From NCBI GenBank assembly GCA_003554115.1, contig PWFE01000094.1, positions 1-6,892 of the forward strand: a stretch of 6,892 nucleotides of DNA. Direction: 5' to 3'. A program made the position numbers and the translations under genes. How positions within the stretch are numbered: the first letter of the stretch is position 1; each line of letters begins with the position of its first letter. This stretch comes from Haloferacaceae archaeon. Its GTDB lineage: Archaea > Halobacteriota > Halobacteria > Halobacteriales > Haloferacaceae. Below the pieces are notes generated by a model. The model searched no databases and had not been told where the DNA came from. It worked only from the letters and a program-made list of their open reading frames with translations. Below are positions 5,749-6,892 of this stretch, piece by piece.

Positions 5749-5766
5749 CCCTAACTAATTTTAATA
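5749..5766 (+). promoter_or_regulatory. TATA-like promoter candidate for the RNA region
   Basis: TTTTAATA at 5759-5766 is preceded by CCCTAACT (5749-5756). It stands in an AT-rich patch and would start plus-strand transcription near 5790, ahead of the hairpin-rich stretch and the tRNA genes. The same CCCTAACT directly precedes the TATA box of the minus-strand regulator at 1676-1669. No TATA element is visible just before tRNA-Gln, so this may be the promoter for a long tRNA precursor. Confidence 0.4.
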
Positions 5767-5789
5767 CAATTGCCACGATATTCCAGGTT

Positions 5790-6237
5790 GACGTCCGATA
5801 CACCCCTCAAACCGAGAGAGTTCAACACGATGATCATCACTCGCCTCACCCCGCGGCGTGCTCGTTCTCGCTTAGCCGCGGGTCCCGTGTTCGGCGAGTG
5901 CCTACAAGATCAGCGTGCGAAGAGCCCGGGCGCAAACCGCCGGATCCACGTCGACTTCGAATACGAGAGTTCGACGCAATCCGGCGACGTCCGGACACTC
6001 TCACCCGCATAACTCGGCCCCCATACGGACTACCCGTCAGGGGTCGGGGAACACGGGATTGCCGCCTGCCTGTGCCCAGTACTCGCTCAGGACACAGCCT
6101 GATGCGAGTGCAGGATGCCAGGCTCGCGGCTGCTTGATTTCCGTTCGTCCCGATACAGGAGCGAGCGGACTCCGTCCGCGCTGAGCGTACGGAACTCGTT
6201 AGCCAACAGCCCCGCAGCGAGAGCTGCGGCTACGTCG
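5790..6237 (+). other. Gene-free, hairpin-rich stretch before the tRNA cluster
   Basis: I find no supportable protein gene in these 448 bases. Short open frames here are Arg- and Pro-rich, unlike the acidic proteins elsewhere in the window. Instead there are strong inverted repeats: CCCGCGGC (5850-5857) with GCCGCGGG (5875-5882), the long hairpin at 5939-5985, and CCGCAGC-GAGA-GCTGCGG (6212-6229) with a GNRA loop. It could be the leader of a tRNA precursor or hold an unknown structured RNA. Confidence 0.4.
5939..5985 (+). ncRNA. Long three-tier hairpin, candidate structured RNA
   Basis: GCCGGAT (5939-5945) pairs with ATCCGGC (5979-5985). After a small internal loop, CGTCGA (5949-5954) pairs with TCGACG (5971-5976). 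After a second internal loop, TTCG (5956-5959) pairs with CGAG (5964-5967) around an AATA loop. That gives 17 base pairs in 47 bases, with only one G-U pair. It is not a tRNA: there is no cloverleaf. It may be a processing or protein-binding element. Confidence 0.35.
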
Positions 6238-6313
6238 AGCCCCGGAGTCTCCGCTGGCGAGGGACGCCGGACTTTGAATCCGGAGGTCGCCGGTTCGATT
6301 CCGGCCGGGGCGA
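6238..6313 (+). tRNA. tRNA-Gln(TTG)
   Basis: The cloverleaf is clear. The acceptor strands are AGCCCCG (6238-6244) and CGGGGCG (6306-6312), with discriminator A6313. D stem GTCT (6247-6250) pairs with GGAC (6262-6265) with one wobble. Anticodon stem CCGGA (6267-6271) pairs with TCCGG (6279-6283), enclosing loop CTTTGAA with anticodon TTG at 6274-6276. The variable loop has five bases. T stem GCCGG (6289-6293) and CCGGC (6301-6305) enclose TTCGATT. The first acceptor pair is A-G, a mismatch. No CCA is encoded, as usual in archaea. The next tRNA begins three bases later. Confidence 0.85.
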
Positions 6314-6316
6314 CAT

Positions 6317-6390
6317 GCCGACGTGGTGTAATCCGGCGAGCATACGGCCCTGTCACGGCCGTGATCCGGGTTCAAATCCCGGCGTCGGCG
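6317..6390 (+). tRNA. tRNA-Asp(GTC)
   Basis: The acceptor GCCGACG (6317-6323) pairs perfectly with CGTCGGC (6383-6389); discriminator G6390 suits Asp. D stem GTGT pairs with GCAT using wobbles. Anticodon stem CGGCC (6345-6349) pairs perfectly with GGCCG (6357-6361) around CTGTCAC, anticodon GTC at 6352-6354. T stem CCGGG (6366-6370) pairs with CCCGG (6378-6382) around TTCAAAT. This is the best-formed tRNA of the cluster. Confidence 0.93.
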
Positions 6391-6553
6391 TGGATGCGTG
6401 GCGTGGCCACGTGGGGATACCCATCGAGGTAGGCAGCCCGTTGGTGCGATCAGCTGGATCGTTCCGACGATGCTGGGCCCAGCAGGGTCTGCAACCTACA
6501 TGAGCCGGTGTGGTATTCCCGGGAACACCCGAAGTACGCCCCCGCGATGAGAC

Positions 6554-6585
6554 GCGCAACCACGACTACTCGGTCGCGGTTGCGC
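6554..6585 (+). repeat. Strong 32-base hairpin between tRNAs
   Basis: GCGCAACC (6554-6561) pairs perfectly with GGTTGCGC (6578-6585). After a single A-C mismatch, CGAC (6563-6566) pairs with GTCG (6573-6576) around TACTCG. There is no T-run, so it is not an obvious terminator. It could be an RNA processing signal or part of an unrecognised RNA. Confidence 0.45.
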
Positions 6586-6613
6586 AGTTGGAAAGTCGTA
6601 CAGATAGATAATC

Positions 6614-6633
6614 ACTGCCGAACGCTCGGCAGT
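6614..6633 (+). repeat. 8-base hairpin just before tRNA-Pro
   Basis: ACTGCCGA (6614-6621) pairs perfectly with TCGGCAGT (6626-6633) around the loop ACGC. It ends five bases before the tRNA-Pro 5' end, inside the span between the TATA-like AGATAAT (6606-6612) and the mature tRNA. Confidence 0.45.
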
Positions 6634-6638
6634 CCAGT

Positions 6639-6711
6639 GAACCGATGGTCCAGCGGATGACGATCTGTGCCTTGGACGCACAGGACCGAGGTTCGAATCC
6701 TCGTCGGCTCA
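6639..6711 (+). tRNA. tRNA-Pro(TGG)
   Basis: T stem CGAGG (6687-6691) and CCTCG (6699-6703) enclose the consensus loop TTCGAAT. Anticodon stem TGTGC (6666-6670) pairs perfectly with GCACA (6678-6682) around CTTGGAC, anticodon TGG at 6673-6675. Acceptor GAACCGA (6639-6645) pairs with TCGGCTC (6704-6710) except for an A-C mismatch at the third pair; discriminator A6711. The D arm is weak (GTCC against CGAT, three pairs at best, one of them G-U). Identity follows from the anticodon; the poor D arm and acceptor mismatch suggest a divergent, virus-like or decaying tRNA. Confidence 0.75.
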
Positions 6712-6715
6712 CTGT

Positions 6716-6803
6716 GCCGTGACTGGGTATTGGGGGAACCCAGCGGCCTGCTATGCCGTGGCCGTCTGCTATCGGTCTCCCGGTTCGAATCCGGGTCGCG
6801 GCG
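6716..6803 (+). tRNA. tRNA-Ser(GCT), class II with long variable arm
   Basis: Acceptor GCCGTGA (6716-6722) pairs with TCGCGGC (6796-6802) with one G-U; discriminator G6803 is normal for Ser. D stem GGGT (6725-6728) pairs with ACCC (6738-6741). Anticodon stem GCGGC (6743-6747) pairs with GCCGT (6755-6759) around CTGCTAT, anticodon GCT at 6750-6752. A 19-base variable region (6760-6778) can form GCCG/CGGT, as expected of serine tRNAs. T stem CCCGG/CCGGG encloses TTCGAAT. It lies four bases after tRNA-Pro, so both are probably cut from one precursor. Confidence 0.88.
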
Positions 6804-6805
6804 TC

Positions 6806-6892
6806 ATGACAACGAATGTCTGCCCTACCTGCGAGGAGGAAGCGTTCCGTCACGTCCCGCTCGGTGAAACAACGTCTATCGACACGATTGGA
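6806..6892 (+). CDS. Start of a small protein with a CPTC motif (partial)
   Basis: An ATG at 6806, two bases after tRNA-Ser, opens a frame that runs to the window end (29 codons). The product begins MTTNVCPTCEEEAFRHVPLG. CPTC near the N-terminus is typical of half a zinc ribbon, and a second CxxC would be expected beyond the window. There is no room for a ribosome binding site outside the tRNA, so translation would follow cutting of the tRNA 3' end, giving an almost leaderless message. Small zinc-finger proteins are common in haloarchaeal viruses and plasmids. The frame is open and haloarchaeal in composition, but too short for certainty. Confidence 0.5.
   Translation, partial: MTTNVCPTCEEEAFRHVPLGETTSIDTIG

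Larger units (their letters stand above)
6391..6638. other. Gap between tRNA pairs, packed with inverted repeats
   Basis: These 248 bases contain no supported protein gene and no tRNA that I can fold. They hold a possible three-way-junction structure (6427-6497), the imperfect palindrome around TTCCCGGGAA (6513-6528), and hairpins at 6554-6585 and 6614-6633. AGATAAT at 6606-6612 lies about 30 bases before tRNA-Pro and could be its TATA element. Confidence 0.4.

Noticed and set aside
5770..6012. 80-codon plus-strand frame after the TATA-like element
   Set aside because: It starts with TTG, its product is Arg-rich and unlike haloarchaeal proteins here, two other frames are also open, and it overlaps a strong hairpin. 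A shorter version from the ATG at 5830 has the same problems.
6095..6190. Box C/D small RNA suggested by TGATGC near 6101 and CTGA near 6181
   Set aside because: The C box is imperfect, the boxes are too far apart for a typical archaeal C/D RNA, and no internal boxes are in place.
6087..6356. 89-codon minus-strand frame containing APAGIEPATSGF
   Set aside because: This peptide is the antisense translation of the tRNA-Gln T and anticodon arms, a well-known false protein over tRNA genes. Similar GFEPG and GFEPRS segments arise over tRNA-Asp and tRNA-Ser.
6391..6550. A fifth tRNA, possibly intron-containing, between Asp and Pro
   Set aside because: No TTCRANT T-loop with flanking stem is present, and the best anticodon-like arm (6446-6461) lacks T at position 33. 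The structure is reported as an unknown element instead.
1..6892. CRISPR array or complete insertion sequence
   Set aside because: No regularly spaced repeats and no transposase or integrase frame were seen on either strand.

Overview
The window reads as haloarchaeal DNA. It is GC-rich, the predicted proteins are acidic and rich in Asp and Glu, and several genes have a TATA element about 25 to 30 bases before the start codon with no Shine-Dalgarno sequence (leaderless transcription). There is no housekeeping gene. Paralogous small regulators, a broken gene copy, unknown genes and a tight cluster of unusual tRNAs suggest an accessory region: a plasmid, an integrated element or a virus-derived island.

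Left part (1-4615). After the last 42 codons of an unknown gene comes an AbiEi-like protein (257-1087), the antitoxin/repressor type of type IV toxin-antitoxin systems, with no AbiEii toxin gene beside it. It converges with a winged-helix regulator (1638-1150, minus). Divergent from that regulator is a 266-residue protein with a Rossmann-like N-terminal half (1754-2554). A second, paralogous winged-helix regulator follows (2659-3066), with a perfect 8+8 inverted repeat touching its TATA box. Next is the C-terminal half of a second AbiEi-like gene (3126-3560), broken by a stop codon and sharing an almost identical 63-base stretch with the intact copy. Then comes a 291-residue protein with a degenerate Fic/Doc motif, HALPNANHR (3625-4500). 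The regulator + AbiEi-like + Doc-like order suggests a decayed or rearranged toxin-antitoxin island. That is inference.

Middle part (4616-5800). A Cys-rich 206-residue protein with a zinc-ribbon-like pair of CxxC motifs (5512-4892, minus) is flanked by two copies of a 20-base sequence. Inverted repeats lie at and just upstream of its start codon.

Right part (5750-6892). A TATA-like element at 5759 is followed by about 450 bases with no convincing gene but with strong hairpins. Four tRNA genes follow on the plus strand: Gln(TTG), Asp(GTC), Pro(TGG) and Ser(GCT). Spacers within each pair are only 3-4 bases, and Gln and Pro have imperfect acceptor stems. The 248 bases between Asp and Pro are full of inverted repeats. 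A small ORF beginning with a CPTC motif starts two bases after tRNA-Ser and runs off the window. Tight tRNA arrays mixed with tiny ORFs are known from large haloarchaeal tailed viruses, so this end may be viral or proviral.
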